64,000 nucleotides of DNA from Astropecten irregularis (lineage: Eukaryota; Echinodermata; Asteroidea; Paxillosida; Astropectinidae): assembly GCA_963971285.1 (NCBI GenBank), contig OZ020250.1, positions 7,176,499 through 7,240,498 on the forward strand. The letters are read 5' to 3'. This document shows, piece after piece, positions 1 through 13,200 of the stretch; position 1 is the first letter of the stretch, and each line of letters starts with the position of its first letter. A program made the position numbers and the translations under genes. The notes under the pieces were generated by a model. The model was given only the letters and a program-made list of their open reading frames with translations, did not search any database and had not been told where the DNA came from.

Positions 1-340
1 GGGTATTACTAAAACGAGTATGCCCCTAATAGCGGAACGTGCGTATATTAAATACATAAAAGATATTATGTAAACAAAAAACAGCTATACATGAATAATT
101 TGCATGTGACCAACCAAAGAGATTACACCAATTTATAACAAGAAATAGATCTAACGAATAAAATCATGAGTCTTAATAAATAATTGTCTGTGGTTATGAC
201 AGATGAACAATATAACGAGCATAAACGTGGATAAAACTGCACACACACAAATAACGGTGGATAAATATCAGCAATTGTGCATTCGCCTTTTTTAATTAAT
301 ATAACCATGAACTATAGCCACATGAGAATGAATTTGGGAG

Positions 341-392
341 TCAATGAAAGGTGAAAAAAGAAAAATTGACCGGAGCGGGATTGGAACATTTA
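341..392 (-). mobile_element. tRNA-derived SINE fragment
   Basis: This matches, in reverse orientation, the end of the SINE at 9270-9390: the unit carrying the B-box-like GATTCGAAC signal followed by an AATTGAC/GTGAACAAAG tail. Only about 50 bases survive and the B-box is mutated (GGATTGGAAC). It is a 3' fragment of the dispersed SINE family seen three more times in the window. Confidence 0.6.
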
Positions 393-960
393 TATTGACA
401 TTCAACAATTTCAATAGGAATGTACAAACTATCATACATTAAAGATAAGAAGCATCTCACTGGTTCTATGGATTGTCTCAGATACCACAGTATATTCCGG
501 TAAATTATTGTAGGCTTTATTTAAATATGTCAAAGCAAAAATAATTACACATTTGTAAAGGCAAGTGCATCTTCAACTGAAATGCAAAATGGAAATATTC
601 CCAGGAGATTAGTGTTCACATTTGTACTCAAACTCCAGGAAAAAAATGAACTCATACTTTTAAAAATGTACAGTATAGGAGTATAGTAGTAAACATGGGG
701 GGGGTTGAATTTCCTATTCTCTTTTTTTCTTTAAATCTTGCATCTGAGTGACATCCTGCATCTCAGTTCTGGAATCTTGAATCGTGTCTTCATTCCTAAA
801 ATCTGGACCTGTAATCTTGGTAAACATTTGTGAAAAAAAAATGCAATAATAAAAATAGAATTTATCTTTTGGCAGTAATCAACAGACTTGAATATAATCT
901 CTTTTTAGATGATTTGGTGGTCCTGAAAAGGGCCATTTGTTGGTGGTGATAACCAAAATC

Positions 961-1090
961 TTCCATCTTGAAACGTTGATCTTGAAACTTGAATTTTGAA
1001 ACTTGAATCATAAAACTTAGATCTTAAAACTTAAATCTTGAAACTTGAATCTTGAATCTTGGATCTTATCTTGAATTTTGCATCTGGAAT
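961..1090. repeat. CTTGAA-type minisatellite
   Basis: Imperfect tandem copies of a 7-12 base unit around ATCTTGAAACTTGAAT run for about 130 bases. There is no coding potential. It is a simple-sequence array with unit drift. Confidence 0.75.
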
Positions 1091-1567
1091 TAATGAAAAT
1101 AAATAAGTAAAAAATTTATTAGCAAAAAAGAAGGTTAGGGCCTACTACAACATATGAAATATGGTAATCGTAATAATCACTAACACTAAAATAGCATATT
1201 GTCTAGAAAGCATTGTTCACACATCAATATTTTAGGCAAAAGTAGGCGATTTCTTTCAGACTCCAGACCTAGCCTGTGCCTACTTTATTTAAATTTAAGA
1301 CTTAACAGTAACATTTATTAGCAATTTCAAAAGCTGAGGTTAACTAGTACAAGCATGGAGAAATTTGACATTCATAACCGCCCTTCCTATCAAAAGATCA
1401 TACTCCAGTCCATGAGCATGAACAATCTCTAAAACACTAAATTTAATGATCTTCGTTCTAGGTAGGGTTTAGGCGGGATTAGGCCTATGCCGATTTTGGC
1501 CACTGCTTGCCCACTTTCAAAATGGCGGCCAATTGCGCCACGTCAAATCAGACTTTCGCCCTCAGAC

Positions 1568-1600
1568 GTGCACATGTACTGTACATGTACATGTACATTA
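1568..1600. repeat. ACATGTAC palindromic repeat
   Basis: A short run of alternating GTACAT/ATGTAC units forms overlapping perfect palindromes. Similar ACATGT strings occur elsewhere in the window, so this is a local simple repeat. Confidence 0.6.
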
Positions 1601-3602
1601 TATGCTGCATGATGTAGTCTACTAAGTAGAAAACAGTTCCTTTTATGAGAAGTGACTGAGAAGTTTCAAGTCTCTGTATCAGCTTCTATTTATCTTGCAA
1701 CATACTACATGTATAATTATAAACCTCACTCTCTACAAAACTGACCATAACGACATACACAAAAGTATATCAACGTGGGGGCTCGTATAATTCCAGTAAA
1801 AGTGAAATTTATCTTATAATTTGGTAATCTTGGTGAATTACTCCCTATATCACATAAAATATAGGTCTGCAAGGAAGTACACAAAATGCTGTATTTTTTT
1901 CTTATAATAAGAAGAAGGTTATAATAAGATTACTTTGGGATAGTGTTCCTGCAATTCACCATAATTGTCCATAAAAGTATGTTGCTGCTGCTCTTCGCGG
2001 TGGTTGTACCATAGAATTCCTCCATGGCTTTACCGACTGGGTGGTAGTTGTTTACTTTTACAGTTTTTGGTCTGACTTCAATCGGTAAATTTGAATCGAT
2101 TTTTTCACAAAAAGCTGCGGGGATGTGGAAAACTTCACTTTTTGTTTCAAAATCTATCAAACGGGGTGATAATTAATTTTTTTCTTGCTCCATGAAACAT
2201 CCCACAACACAATTAACAGTGAACACATTTCGAGGGCAGATGCAACGGCCTACATGTACTTTATACGTAGTTTACGTACACATACATGTACAATGAACAG
2301 GCATCGACAGTTCATGCAGACATGCGGTGTCCACTTCATAACCATCCCGTCGCGCGTGCAGCAACTTTATTTCATAGATATCGGAAGAATAAAACACTAG
2401 ATGGGAAGCCGTGCGCGCGCCTGCCATTACTTGTGCAGAAAACTTGTTTGCTGCTCATGGACGCGCTAAATAGTCACGTGAATGTGACGACGCGCAATGG
2501 TAAAATGGAATAAACAACATCTAATTAGCAGAGTAAAGGGCTTATATCTTTATATCCATATTAAGTTGCTCGAGGTAAATTCCCATTCAGACTTGAATAG
2601 CCATTCGAACTTTACACACATTTTTATTTTTTTTAGCCTCATTCACGTGACTAATGGCAGCCCCCACACTGAATGCGCGTCTGATACACGTTTCCCATCT
2701 AGTTATTTATTCTTTTGATATCTATGCTTTATATCAATCGTGTACAATGCATAACACGCACACACAAACTAGTGTAATACGCGTACAGGGTAATTTTTAG
2801 ACCGGCTAGCGCTCGCCCTCCGGGATTGTAATAGCTGGTAACCGCAAAGGGCAAATGTGACTTTTCGTGGCACGAATTTTGTCCGTCTTGCATCGACGAG
2901 CATGCGCCTTTTAAGCCACAAAAATGAAGCCCATTTTTCATGTTGATATCACAGTGAATATTTTGCATACAATCAGTTCATGGTGCAATCATCCAAGCCT
3001 CTAAAAGGCAATTAATTTCGAAAAACTGGAGTGACACCCTCGCAGACTCATGAGCTTAAAGAGTTCACGCAGTGCTTATTTTATTGCCTTCATATAGAGA
3101 ATATACTGACAGATATTGAATGGCAAGTCTTATTTTGGTTTCAAACCAACATTTGGTTTTCTTTTGAACGGCTTTGCAAAATGGGAATTTTCAGGCATAC
3201 TCATGTAGGGAACCAACAGCCAAAATATAATTAAAAAACATAAACAGATTAAGAGGCAAACATGACCCACAGAAATGGTTTGTCAAAAAATTTACACCAC
3301 CAGTTGAGTGAAAGGAATATATTCAGCACAATAAAACCAATTGAGGGGAAAGGTTTGTCAGAAAACCTATAAAACAACCCAAACTTTTTTTTGCACAAAG
3401 CAATTGGATTACTGCTCTCAAGTACCTAGATGACATCACAGTTTTGCTCATGAATATGGAAACTCTAATAAGCATACAAACAAAAAAATATGTTGTTTAC
3501 CCTGAAACAGTGTGAGGAAGTGGGTAAAATCAAAGGCCAAAGTAACAATTTATTTTTGGCGCATGTTCAAGCCATAATATTCCTATTGCAAAGACCCTTT
3601 AA

Positions 3603-3743
3603 GGGACTGTTCGTTTTGCCGCGGATCTGGTGTCCATATTGAATTTTATAAATCCACATCCCATGCAGGATAAGCTAAAATGTGATCTGAACCAGTTTTA
3701 GCTTTCCGGATCACCTATTGCGTTCCTGAAACAAACAGGTCCC
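3603..3743. mobile_element. Small foldback MITE, GGRCCTGTTTGTT family
   Basis: The ends are inverted copies of each other: GGGACTGTTCGTTTTGCCGC at the left, and a right end reading, on the minus strand, GGGACCTGTTTGTTTCAGGA. A better preserved relative lies at 36936-37058. No open frame is present, so this is a non-autonomous element or remnant. Confidence 0.55.
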
Positions 3744-4239
3744 AAATTGTAGTGTGGGTGTTTGTTCCCTCTTTCCCCGTTCAAACATATTGAACGAAAA
3801 TGAGAACGCCGGGCGGCCAAACATCTTTCCTAGTCTGAGTATCACATGTTCTACTCCGTGTCACTACGTACGAACGTCTGATACATGCGTCCATGCACAT
3901 TTTAAGCAACGCGGCACATCAGCCAATCAGATCTGTTTTGAGACCATACATTTTCCGTCAGGATCGTGAAGCAGAATGTTGATTGGTCAATTCCGCGCGT
4001 CGCGCAGCTGCAAGCTAGTCTGCTTAGCACACAGAATTGATAAGCATGACATTTCTGTCAGGGTTAACAACCAAATTTCCATGTGTTGTGTATCGCTCGT
4101 GTTTTTTTTTTGACTGTTGTTCACTGACCATGAATATCAAATGGAATTCTGAACGGTGATTTGTTTTTTGTGAAAGACATAATGAACAAATCTTTGTGCT
4201 TAGCAGCTCCATGAAATTGGCCCCGATGAATATTATATT

Positions 4240-5255
4240 AGGTTTATAATTGCCAATTTAAACCATGCATTATATGGAATAACTTTTCATTTGTCATACC
4301 TTAACCAAAACAAATGCATAGTTTATAAATGTCAGTTAAGGCAGATATAATGAATATACAATGCTGTATAAACTACCCTGAATATCAAAACTGTCACAAA
4401 AATTACCAATTAAAGCATACATGTAGCATCCGTGCCCCTGACATCAGAAAAAGTATTTTCTTAGCATAACATTATTCTAAATTCGTTTTCTCAAACAAAA
4501 AATATAATCTTTTGAACAATCCATTTTACAAACCCAGTACCAGTACATCATTGCCAATTTGCCATACACAATATTTTCGTCCGGTATACATAATTTATCT
4601 TATTTATTTCTTAATAAAAACGACCTTACAAGACAAGAGCACATAACGGAAAACGTTATAGCTGAACAAAGGGTCTTGTTCCATATTTCAAGAAACTACT
4701 TAAAAATAAAGAAAATACTTAAAAATAAAGAGATCACAATAAGCCAATTGGAAAATGGAAATGTATAATGGGCAACACAAGTGCACCTATTGTTATCATT
4801 ATTACTCTGCAATAAACATTATTCTCTTTTAATGAATTATTGCAAGAAATTAATTTGTTCTTTTATGCAACCCCGCAAGTGCCATCATTGCAAATACAGC
4901 GAGTGTCTTTATTTTCAAAGCAATTAAGATGATTTAGAAAAGCTTCTTTGGTACTGAGGTTGCTGTAAACGTTTGATTACGTTTATGGATTCAATACATT
5001 TCAATTTTCTGACATTGCAGTCATATCACCTTTTTACATCATGTATATTATTTTTGCATTTGGAGGCATGATGAATTATGAAAAAATATTGGGAGACATC
5101 TTTGTGTCTTCTTAGTTCCATTTCCCCTCTTATTTTCCCTTTTATTTTCAAGTACAAGAATACAGAGACCAGAATCAAGAGGAAACATGTAAGTATACGG
5201 GTTTCTGAGGGCATGTACGTAGGAACTATGCACACTCAAGGTATATCACAATCAT
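4240..5255. other. AT-rich intergenic, nothing recognised
   Basis: I see no gene, RNA or clear repeat boundary in this kilobase. The open frames are short, AT-rich and lack domain features. Confidence 0.5.
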
Positions 5256-5260
5256 GATTG

Positions 5261-5588
5261 TTAAAGATCATAGAACAGCGCTCACACTTTGTGTGAGCCA
5301 GCATATACATGAAAAAATTGCGAAAATTTGAGGTCAATTGGACATTCTGAGTCCCGAGAAAATGAAGAGAACCCGACTCAATTTCTCTTATAAAATATCA
5401 ATTTTGTTTATCTTACCCCGAGATCAAAACTGTTTTGGGTCTATATTTGGCTAATTTCTGGATAAATATAGCAGTTTAGACAAACATATTTTAAACGGTA
5501 TGTTTTTACCAGCATCATCTTCATGCCCGGGAAGTTATATTGAAATCTGCGAAGATTTCTGTGTGGGTATCCCGTACTGTACCTTTAA
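5261..5588 (+). mobile_element. Kolobok/T2-like MITE, subfamily B
   Basis: The element is bounded by TTAA on both sides, with inner ends AGATCATAGAACAGC and GTACTGTACCT that are imperfect inverted repeats. The interior matches copies at 43164-43527 and 50449-50790: a stretch with GAGTC..GAGAAAAT, an ATCAAAACTG box, a GGATAAAT box and a CGGTATGTTT..ACCAGCA box. TTAA duplication plus AGG-starting ends is the known signature of the Kolobok (T2) superfamily. It has no coding capacity. Confidence 0.7.
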
Positions 5589-5724
5589 ATAATGCACTGT
5601 TGACAATTCATTCTAAACGTACTAGTCGTGTACGTTGGGATGACTAAAATCTGATCCTGCCTTTTAATATCTTGACACCGTTTGTTTAATCATCAAATAA
5701 CCACAAGGGAATCTGACTGAATTT

Positions 5725-5850
5725 ATAGTCATTGAAAAGTGAACAAAGAAAAATTGACTAGGATTCGAAGCGGCGACCTCCTGAATACCGTACAGGCGCT
5801 CTGCCAACTGAGCAATCCAGCCATTATGTTGGTGGTGTCCCAATTATCTT
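5725..5850 (-). mobile_element. tRNA-derived SINE, near-complete copy
   Basis: On the minus strand this reads a GGCTGGATTGCTCAGTTGG A-box, a tRNA-like body, then a degenerate B-box region (GCTTCGAATCC) and an AT-rich tail containing TTTGTTCACTTTTC. It is the reverse-orientation partner of the copy at 9270-9390. The A- and B-boxes make up an internal RNA polymerase III promoter. Confidence 0.75.
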
Positions 5851-5950
5851 TGTTCGTTTGGCAGTCGGAAGCCATGAAACCACGCACATACCGCCACACC
5901 CCAAGGATCATCAATTTTTATTATAATGGTTTATTAAAAACAAAATAATG

Positions 5951-6040
5951 CTGGCTCAGGTGGGATTCGAACCCACGACCTCCTGCTTACTAGTTGCAGA
6001 TGCCATACCGCTTTATAGGCCACCGAGCTATCTGATGGGG
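5951..6040 (-). mobile_element. tRNA-like sequence, SINE head or tRNA pseudogene
   Basis: On the minus strand an A-box-like TAGCTCGGTGGCCTA is followed about 45 bases later by a perfect B-box, GGGTTCGAATCCCACC. The acceptor stem does not pair (5' CATCAGA against 3' CTGAGCC), and the body is longer than a standard tRNA. I therefore call it tRNA-derived rather than a functional tRNA gene. Confidence 0.65.
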
Positions 6041-6104
6041 TCAGCGGGGTGAATCGAATCCCATTTCGCGGCGTGTAGGCCTACCGCAGTATATAAATCA
6101 GAGA

Positions 6105-6270
6105 TTTTACATGATTTTGGTCGGGAAATAGATAATATGCAAATTAGGCTTGCCCTTCACCGCCCTTGCCCTTGCTCATACTCAGTGCATGGAGGGGACC
6201 GCGTGCTCGCCATGGAAGAGCTTCACAGCCTCGGTCATGGTCAAGGCTTTTTCCACTGGCATATTATAAA
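6105..6270 (+). mobile_element. Partial palindromic MITE (ATGCAAATTAGGCTTGCC family)
   Basis: This shares the segment GGTCGGGAAATAGATAATATG plus CAAATTAGGCTTGCCCTTCACC with the elements inside both lectin genes (17474-17614 and about 58664-58848). Only the left arm is well preserved here. Confidence 0.6.
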
Positions 6271-6988
6271 GGCCCCGTATCAATCAATATTGGTCCATAT
6301 GAGACATGATACATTCGTTCACAAAGTTTGATACATTTTAGATGCGAGCCGCTCAAACTCTCATAATTTTACCAACGACTTGGGCCAGAAATTAACTAAT
6401 GTCTTGATGGGTGTTTATAATGATAAAAACACGCACGATTCATGTGTATGGGTAAACGATTCCTGATTTGCTGTTTCTGATGAGAACGAATCGAATCCAA
6501 AATGGCGGCTTTAATATTGAATCTCCAATATACAAATTGCTCCTGACCCAATCCTCCTATCCCTCCCCATTTACAAAACAGGCAGGTAGTCATGGAAACT
6601 AAATCTGTATCACAAAATAAAACAAGCAAATTAACTCATCATGACGTAAAGATCATGCCAACCTATATACACACACACAACCTATACACCCACACAACCC
6701 ACCTCCAGCGACAACAATCAATCCATAATTTATTATGAAATTGGCATTGATGTTTACACATCCTTGATATAATTAAGATCATTAAGGCGCTGTACCATGG
6801 AGTATTTTGTCCGTGACAACTTTGCGCAATGGGAACTGGCATCCACCGAGTACACAAGAGAATAGATGACTAACAAGGCGAGAACGGGTACAAACCTAGA
6901 CCGGTACGCCGAGCTTTTCAGTGGAAAAGATAATGAATTGGCGAATCTGTTGCTGTCTTCTTCTTTTTTATTTTAATTGAGCCTTTGG

Positions 6989-7033
6989 TTAAAAAAACAA
7001 CCCCCCCCCCAAAAAAAAACACAAAAAAAACAG
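6989..7033. repeat. A/C homopolymer tract
   Basis: A run of C and A homopolymers with no other structure lies about 160 bases upstream of the gene 1 signal-peptide ATG. Length is likely to vary and to be error-prone in assemblies. Confidence 0.8.
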
Positions 7034-7190
7034 GCCCCGCCCGCGTTTGGTACCAAGCTTTTTCTATTCAATCACAAACCAACCATCGACCCGTGCGTGA
7101 GTGACCGTAAACGCATGCTGCTCTAGAACAATTCTCTGCAGCCCATCTGCAGTGGGAAATAGTTTGATTTTGACTGAACACTGCCCGAAG

Positions 7191-7281
7191 ATGGGGGCGA
7201 TTTGGGTCCTTCGGATCAAGTCTCTTTGCTTGGCTGTTCTCGCTTTGCTTCTTCAGGCAACGCCAGGAAAATCACAGACTG
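7191..7281 (+). CDS. Gene 1 exon 1: signal peptide
   Basis: ATG at 7191 opens a 30-codon exon with a charged start (MGAIWVLRIK), a hydrophobic core (LAVLALLL) and a polar end (ATPGKSQT) typical of a cleaved signal peptide. It ends phase 1 at G|GTAAGT. An in-frame upstream ATG at 7101 would add 30 non-hydrophobic residues and is less likely. The exon aligns with gene 2 exon 1 (LALFLMTTPGDAQT), which supports the start. Confidence 0.8.
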
Positions 7282-10200
7282 GTAAGTACACTTCAAACGA
7301 TTTTATACTTAATTCAAGCAATACAAGTATCCAGTTTGGTTGGCTTTTTAAATCCTCTGAAAAATTCACTTGTTGACACTAATTCGATAAACACTTCATG
7401 AAATGAAAACATAAAGCCTGTAGGTTGATACACGACTTTACTTATTCATGGAAGATTGACTCTAGGAAGCTGAATAAAAATAAGTGATGATTTATTGTCG
7501 AAACACCGATTTTCCTCTTGAAAGCCAACCGTGCAATAATTATATGTATTTAAAAAGAATAGGGACGGCAACTTATCTTTCAAGGTACTAAGATACTTTA
7601 GTAGCATACCGAAACACAAATGTTCACATTTTACCTATCACTTTCAAGGTATAACGATGGGGATGGTACAAACATACCGTTAACTTTTCTGCCTGAAATG
7701 ATGTATTTATCCAGAAAAGAGTTAAACCAATAACCAAAATACTTTTGATCTTTAAAAGATAACAAATAACAGTAAAACGATTTAAGAAATATACTGTGGG
7801 CGTTTTTCACTGTTTCCTCATAAAGTGTGCACCGTATGGGACTGACATTTTCACAGATTATTGTTGCTGTATCTTTATATTTTTGCCCAATGAATCTGCA
7901 TTTCTTTGATAAAAACCAAAATATAATATTACCTCAGTGTAAGGAATAATACTGGCATCACTGATCCTGTTTTGTTGTTTGACACAGAGCATTTATTGGA
8001 AACATCCCGTTTTCAAAAACTGTCTCTTGTTTGATCTTGTGCAAAGATAAACAAATGTTTTGGTGGATGGTATTACTCTTTTCTGTATAAATACACCATT
8101 TCAGGCAGAACAAAAATCACTGTATGTTTCTACCACTACCGCCTTTATACCCTGTGAAGTTATACGTGTAAACATTTCTGTTTTGGTTTGTAATCAATGT
8201 TGTACAAGCCCTTTAAAGGGTACATACAACATTACTGTAAGAAAGCTCGAAAGAGACAGGATTTTAAACCTGATTAAAATCTGTCGCGATAGTGTTTTTC
8301 CTACATGCATTGGACTATTGTTTTCGCATTTTATCAGAAATATCATGAACGAACGTGTACAATTACTACGGTGCATGCGTGGTCTCTGCCCGAATTTTAC
8401 CTGATTCCAGTTTACATAGCGCACCACACCTGTTCATGTATAGTCGCAAGCTCTCACGACTGTACTCGTGGAAACGCGATGATGGTACGGTGACGCCCGG
8501 CGCAGCACTAATTTAAATAATTAATATATGCAAAAATATATCACACCAATTTGACAGTACAGACGTTTTGCATATGCTTAATCATTGCGTAGCCGATGTA
8601 GGACCAATTGAATAATTGGAAAGCCTGTGCCTTATAAATATTGAAAAGAGACAATTTGCATATGGTAACGTATAGTCTGGACGTGCACCCACTGTGTAAA
8701 TGCATGATTGTGTAGTGCATGGTAATTAATATGTTTCGTAGAGCACACGTAGCGGCCGAATAGACTGCGATCGGACTCTACAAACAAGCTATGTGTGTGG
8801 AAGGATGGGTGGGATTGCGTGCTGTACATGTGCATTGGTCGCGCGCTGTATGCCAAGAGTGTTGAAGGTTTACTGTAATCAAAAGTCATATGCAGTTGAA
8901 TATATCTGTATTGTTATAAAACTCAACATGTCTTTATCATTGTTTGTGATAAAAAATATTGTATGTACACAAAGAGGTATTTTAGACCCATAATTTAACA
9001 CCCCATTTTCGCGACGAAAAACCTTGCTTACGTCACATGCAGAACGCCACGCAGTATACTGTGGTTTGAGCCTATACTAGATCAGTAGGCGACGTCACAC
9101 GCAATTGTTGCGTCGATTGGTTCCAAGGTTGTTGTTGTTGTTGTTGTTTTTGGGGGACATATAATGTACTGATTTTGTAACATTTTCGTCAACATTAAGA
9201 ACTTACATAGATATATACATTTATATAGTCATGAATTATGTATTACACAATGGTTTTAGGATAGTTGACTATTGGGGTCACCACCAACATAGGGCTGGAT
9301 GGCTCAGTTGGTAGACCGCCTGTACGGTATTCAGGAGGTCGCCAGTTCGAATCCCGCTCCAGTCAATTTTCCTTTGTTCACTTTTCAAATAGAAAAACAT
9401 GTTAGGTTTTTGAAAAATAATCGGATTTGCAAAAACATCCGAAACATGAAGATGCTCGGGTTAAATTTGATTTACCGTCGTAAACGGACTAGCTGTGGCC
9501 TGACGACTAATCGATTTTGCAGTAGTCGATGCGTCGAATACCCGGCACTGGTCAGGACTAGTCGACTAGTCGTGACAAAATAAATGAAATAAATAAGATC
9601 AACTTATTTGTTCGGAATTTTGGCTTTTCACAACGAAAGTTCTTTAAGCGAATTGAATGGACGAACTTCTTAGGCCATGAACAAACCATACGTCCGATTG
9701 AGTTCAAATTTAGGCCTATGTATCTAAGTATGATAATTAGAAAATTGTCATGACATCATCACGACGTCATCATATTATGTCACGTCACTCACGTGACAGC
9801 ACCTTCAATGGGCAATCTCCACACTCCAATTGTGTAGTAACCTTACATCCGATTGAGTTAAAGGTAAATTTTGAAATATCAAAATACAGCAAGCGAATCT
9901 GCATCAATGTAGCCGCCAATGTCCCCTTAAGGATGGTGACTGTTGTACCGCAATTCTACCGAATCTTCATTGCCGAAATTTCAAGTATAGCACCACTTGC
10001 TGTATGATACCGCAAGCGAAACTGCATCAGAATGACTGCACGGCAACGATTTCAGATACATTTTTGTGTTAGACTTGGCAATTACTCTCTCAATACTGAA
10101 AAAATCGAACTGAATACTGTCTACAATGTTGCTGCAGATGTCCCCCACAGGATGGTAATGATTGTGCCGCAATTCCACCGAATCTTCACTGCCGAAATCT

Positions 10201-13200
10201 CAAGTATAGCACCACTTGCTGTGCGATGCAGCAAGTGAGACTGCATAAGAATGACTGCACGGCAACGGTTTCAGATACATTTTTGAAAACTGTTTACAAT
10301 GTACCTGCAGATGACCCCTGCAGGATAATAACTGTTGTGCTGCAATTCTACAGATTCTTCACTGCCGAAAAATCAAGTATAGCACCACTTACTGTGCGAA
10401 ACAGCAAGCGAGACTGCATAAGAATGACAGCACGGCAACGGTTTCAGATACATCTTTGTGCTAGAGTTGGCAATTACTCTCTCAATACTCAACAAATTGA
10501 GCTGAAAACTGTCTACAATGTAGCTGCATATGTCCCCGACAAGATGGTTACGGTTGTGCCGCAATTTTACCGAAAAACTCCTGATCACACTATTCTAGTT
10601 ATACTATAATTCACTGTTGGAGTAGAGTCATCAGATTCGAGTACAGAGAACTTTGAGTACTGGTCCGAGTCTGATTACATTGCTGGCGAGTCCGAGTCCT
10701 GGGTATTGAGCACGAGTATATTTAAGGTCGAGTACAGGGCATAGTGCGAGTACCAAAGTCCGAGTCCGCGTCCGAGTACAGTGCCAACGGACATAAATGC
10801 AAAAAATGCTTTTTGTTTCACAAATATGTTTATAATTGGATTTTGTGCCACTCTTCTCAAACTTAATGTTTTTCACACCTTGAAAATGACACAGTGCTGA
10901 TCACTCCATTTGATACTACATTCCCGATGATCTTCATACTACCATTGTACAATTTATCGGAAATCGGCAAAATTATCAACCGTGAAATTGTAACATAAAT
11001 GAAATTTGCTCTAAGGGGCCGTCCATAAAGTACGTACGCACGAAATGCCGACTTGTTTGATCCCCCCTCCCCCTCTGTACGCATGGCGTACGCAATGGTC
11101 CCACCAACCCCCTCCCCCCATACGCATACGCATTCCACATTAGGTTTTTCACTTCTCGTGGTCCCTGCTTTATCATCATTACAATGTCACCGTAATCCGG
11201 CCCGTTACCGTTATTGGGACCTCACTTTCAAATTCTGAAATGAATGACTAAAGTTTAACAGGTTTGTATACATTTACCGTAGATGGATTTTACTATTTTT
11301 GTTTATGTTGAATAAGGAAAAAAATGAAAAAAACAAAACAATCCCGGTGCTTTTGTCACGTTGTTTACCTCTTTTTTCGCGCGATAATGCTATGCAAAAT
11401 TTTCGTTTGCGTACGGTACGCTTTGGCCTTAACCCCCCCTACCCCCCCCCCCCCCCCCCTGTATGCATGGCGTACGCATCGGTAACAATCCCCCCCCCCC
11501 CCCTTCCCCCCTTTCGTTCGTACGTACTTTATGGACGGCCCCTAAATGGTCGAGAACTCTAAAAATTCGAGTACATAGAATCGAGTACGGTTCAAGTACA
11601 TTTATTCTCGGGTATTTTTTTTATCGAGTACGGGCCGAGTATTTGCCTGTACTCGAGTTTTACTCGAGTACGAGTATTAGTACCAGTACTCCAACACTGC
11701 TATTTTTTGACTGTGGTAATAGGTATGAAATTGCTTTCAATGAAGTTAGCCTTCGACAATGTAAAATTGCTCAAAACTATACAAGTGACGTCATAGATAT
11801 GTCCAGCACCATTTTTGATAGATGTCTGCAGCAAAGTTTTCAGTGAATCGCTTGAAAATGAGTAGATACGGTGAGATGTACTAAAGGAACACTTTTCTGA
11901 GGTTTAAGCTTGATGACCGGACGGGAACCACATGGAAACAAAAATCTTGTTAAATGTTTCATAACATTGAACAGTATAGATATACATTGCCCATTAGTTT
12001 ACATATTACATTTCAGCGTTCACATTACTAGGTGGTTCTCAACCTTGACCAAAGATTACTGCGAGAACGCAAGAGAAATCTTATTCTTTGTCTTCTTCTT
12101 ATTCCTTCGATTTAACATACAATCCATAAATCCAAAATATCAAATCATTTTAGAATGAAAAATCGAAAATCATCTGACAAGAATTAAAAGCTGTAGTGTT
12201 CTCCATAGTACGCCGGTCATCCATCGCACTTACTTCATAGTAAAGCTACAGAAACAGAAATGTTCACAGATTTACCTATAACTTTCAGGTTATGAAGATG
12301 GTGCTGGTAGAAACATGCCGTTAAAATATTTCCACCTAAAATGGTGTATTTATCCAGAAATCAGTAAAACAAGGACAGTTTTGATCTCGGGGTAAGATCA
12401 AAACCTATCTTTATGAAAAATTGAGTCGGATGTCCGATTGAGCTCAAATTTTCACAGGTTTATTATTTCACATGTCATGCTGGATTAGACAAAGTGTGAG
12501 TGTTGTTCTGTAACTTTACCGATCATGTATTATACCTTTAAGTGCATTATTTACTCCACTTGCTCGGCACTGTGATGTCATCAGGGGTCAGGTGACATGG
12601 CATTTAAGGTGTGAACCAAATTCAAATCCTTGTATCTCTCAACCATTTCTCTAGTTTTAGCACATTGCTTGATCACGATTTCAGGTTTTATTTTGCTATA
12701 ATGTCAAACGACACATAGACATCACGGGAATCTCAGTACGTTCAGTCTACAAACCACCACCAACATTTGACATTCAGCCTGGTGTTCTTAGTGGCCGCAT
12801 CAATGCAGTCGTTGGTGTTTTCAATGGCCACAGTACAACCTAAAGTTATGCTGAAACAGATGAAAAAGGTGACTAGAGAGCTAGTTGCAACTATAGCAGC
12901 TCTCTAGTGGGCTGGCACAAACCAAGTGTCGCTTATACATGACACCATTCTTCCTCAATCCTTCAACAGCTCTTGATAGAAAATGGGAGACAACCAAGAC
13001 CTCATCTTTGTTCAACCATCATTGCTATAAAGCAGAGTGAGAATTTTATGTGCGATCCAAATGAATGTTGTCAGCGTGCCTTGCAAAACCCGCTTCAAGC
13101 GTCGCTTTTATCTAAAGAAGTCAAACTGAAGAGCTTTGCAGGTGTCCTGGACTCATTCGTTACCGATCTTTCTGCTATCCCAAAAACTACGGTGCTTTCG

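Larger units (their letters stand above)
1..3590. other. Intergenic AT-rich stretch, no gene seen
   Basis: I see no convincing coding exon or RNA gene here apart from the small repeats listed separately. A 76-codon minus-strand open frame at 1930-2160 has a plausible start but no recognisable domain and no clear splice context. GC and CpG rise around 2330-2480, which could be a promoter or a repeat remnant. Everything else reads as decayed non-coding DNA. Confidence 0.6.

Noticed and set aside
1930..2160. 76-codon minus-strand open frame
   Set aside because: Reads plausibly but has no known domain and only a poor possible donor; not enough to call a gene.
5951..6040. Functional tRNA gene on the minus strand
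   Set aside because: A- and B-boxes are present, but the acceptor stem does not pair and the body is too long.
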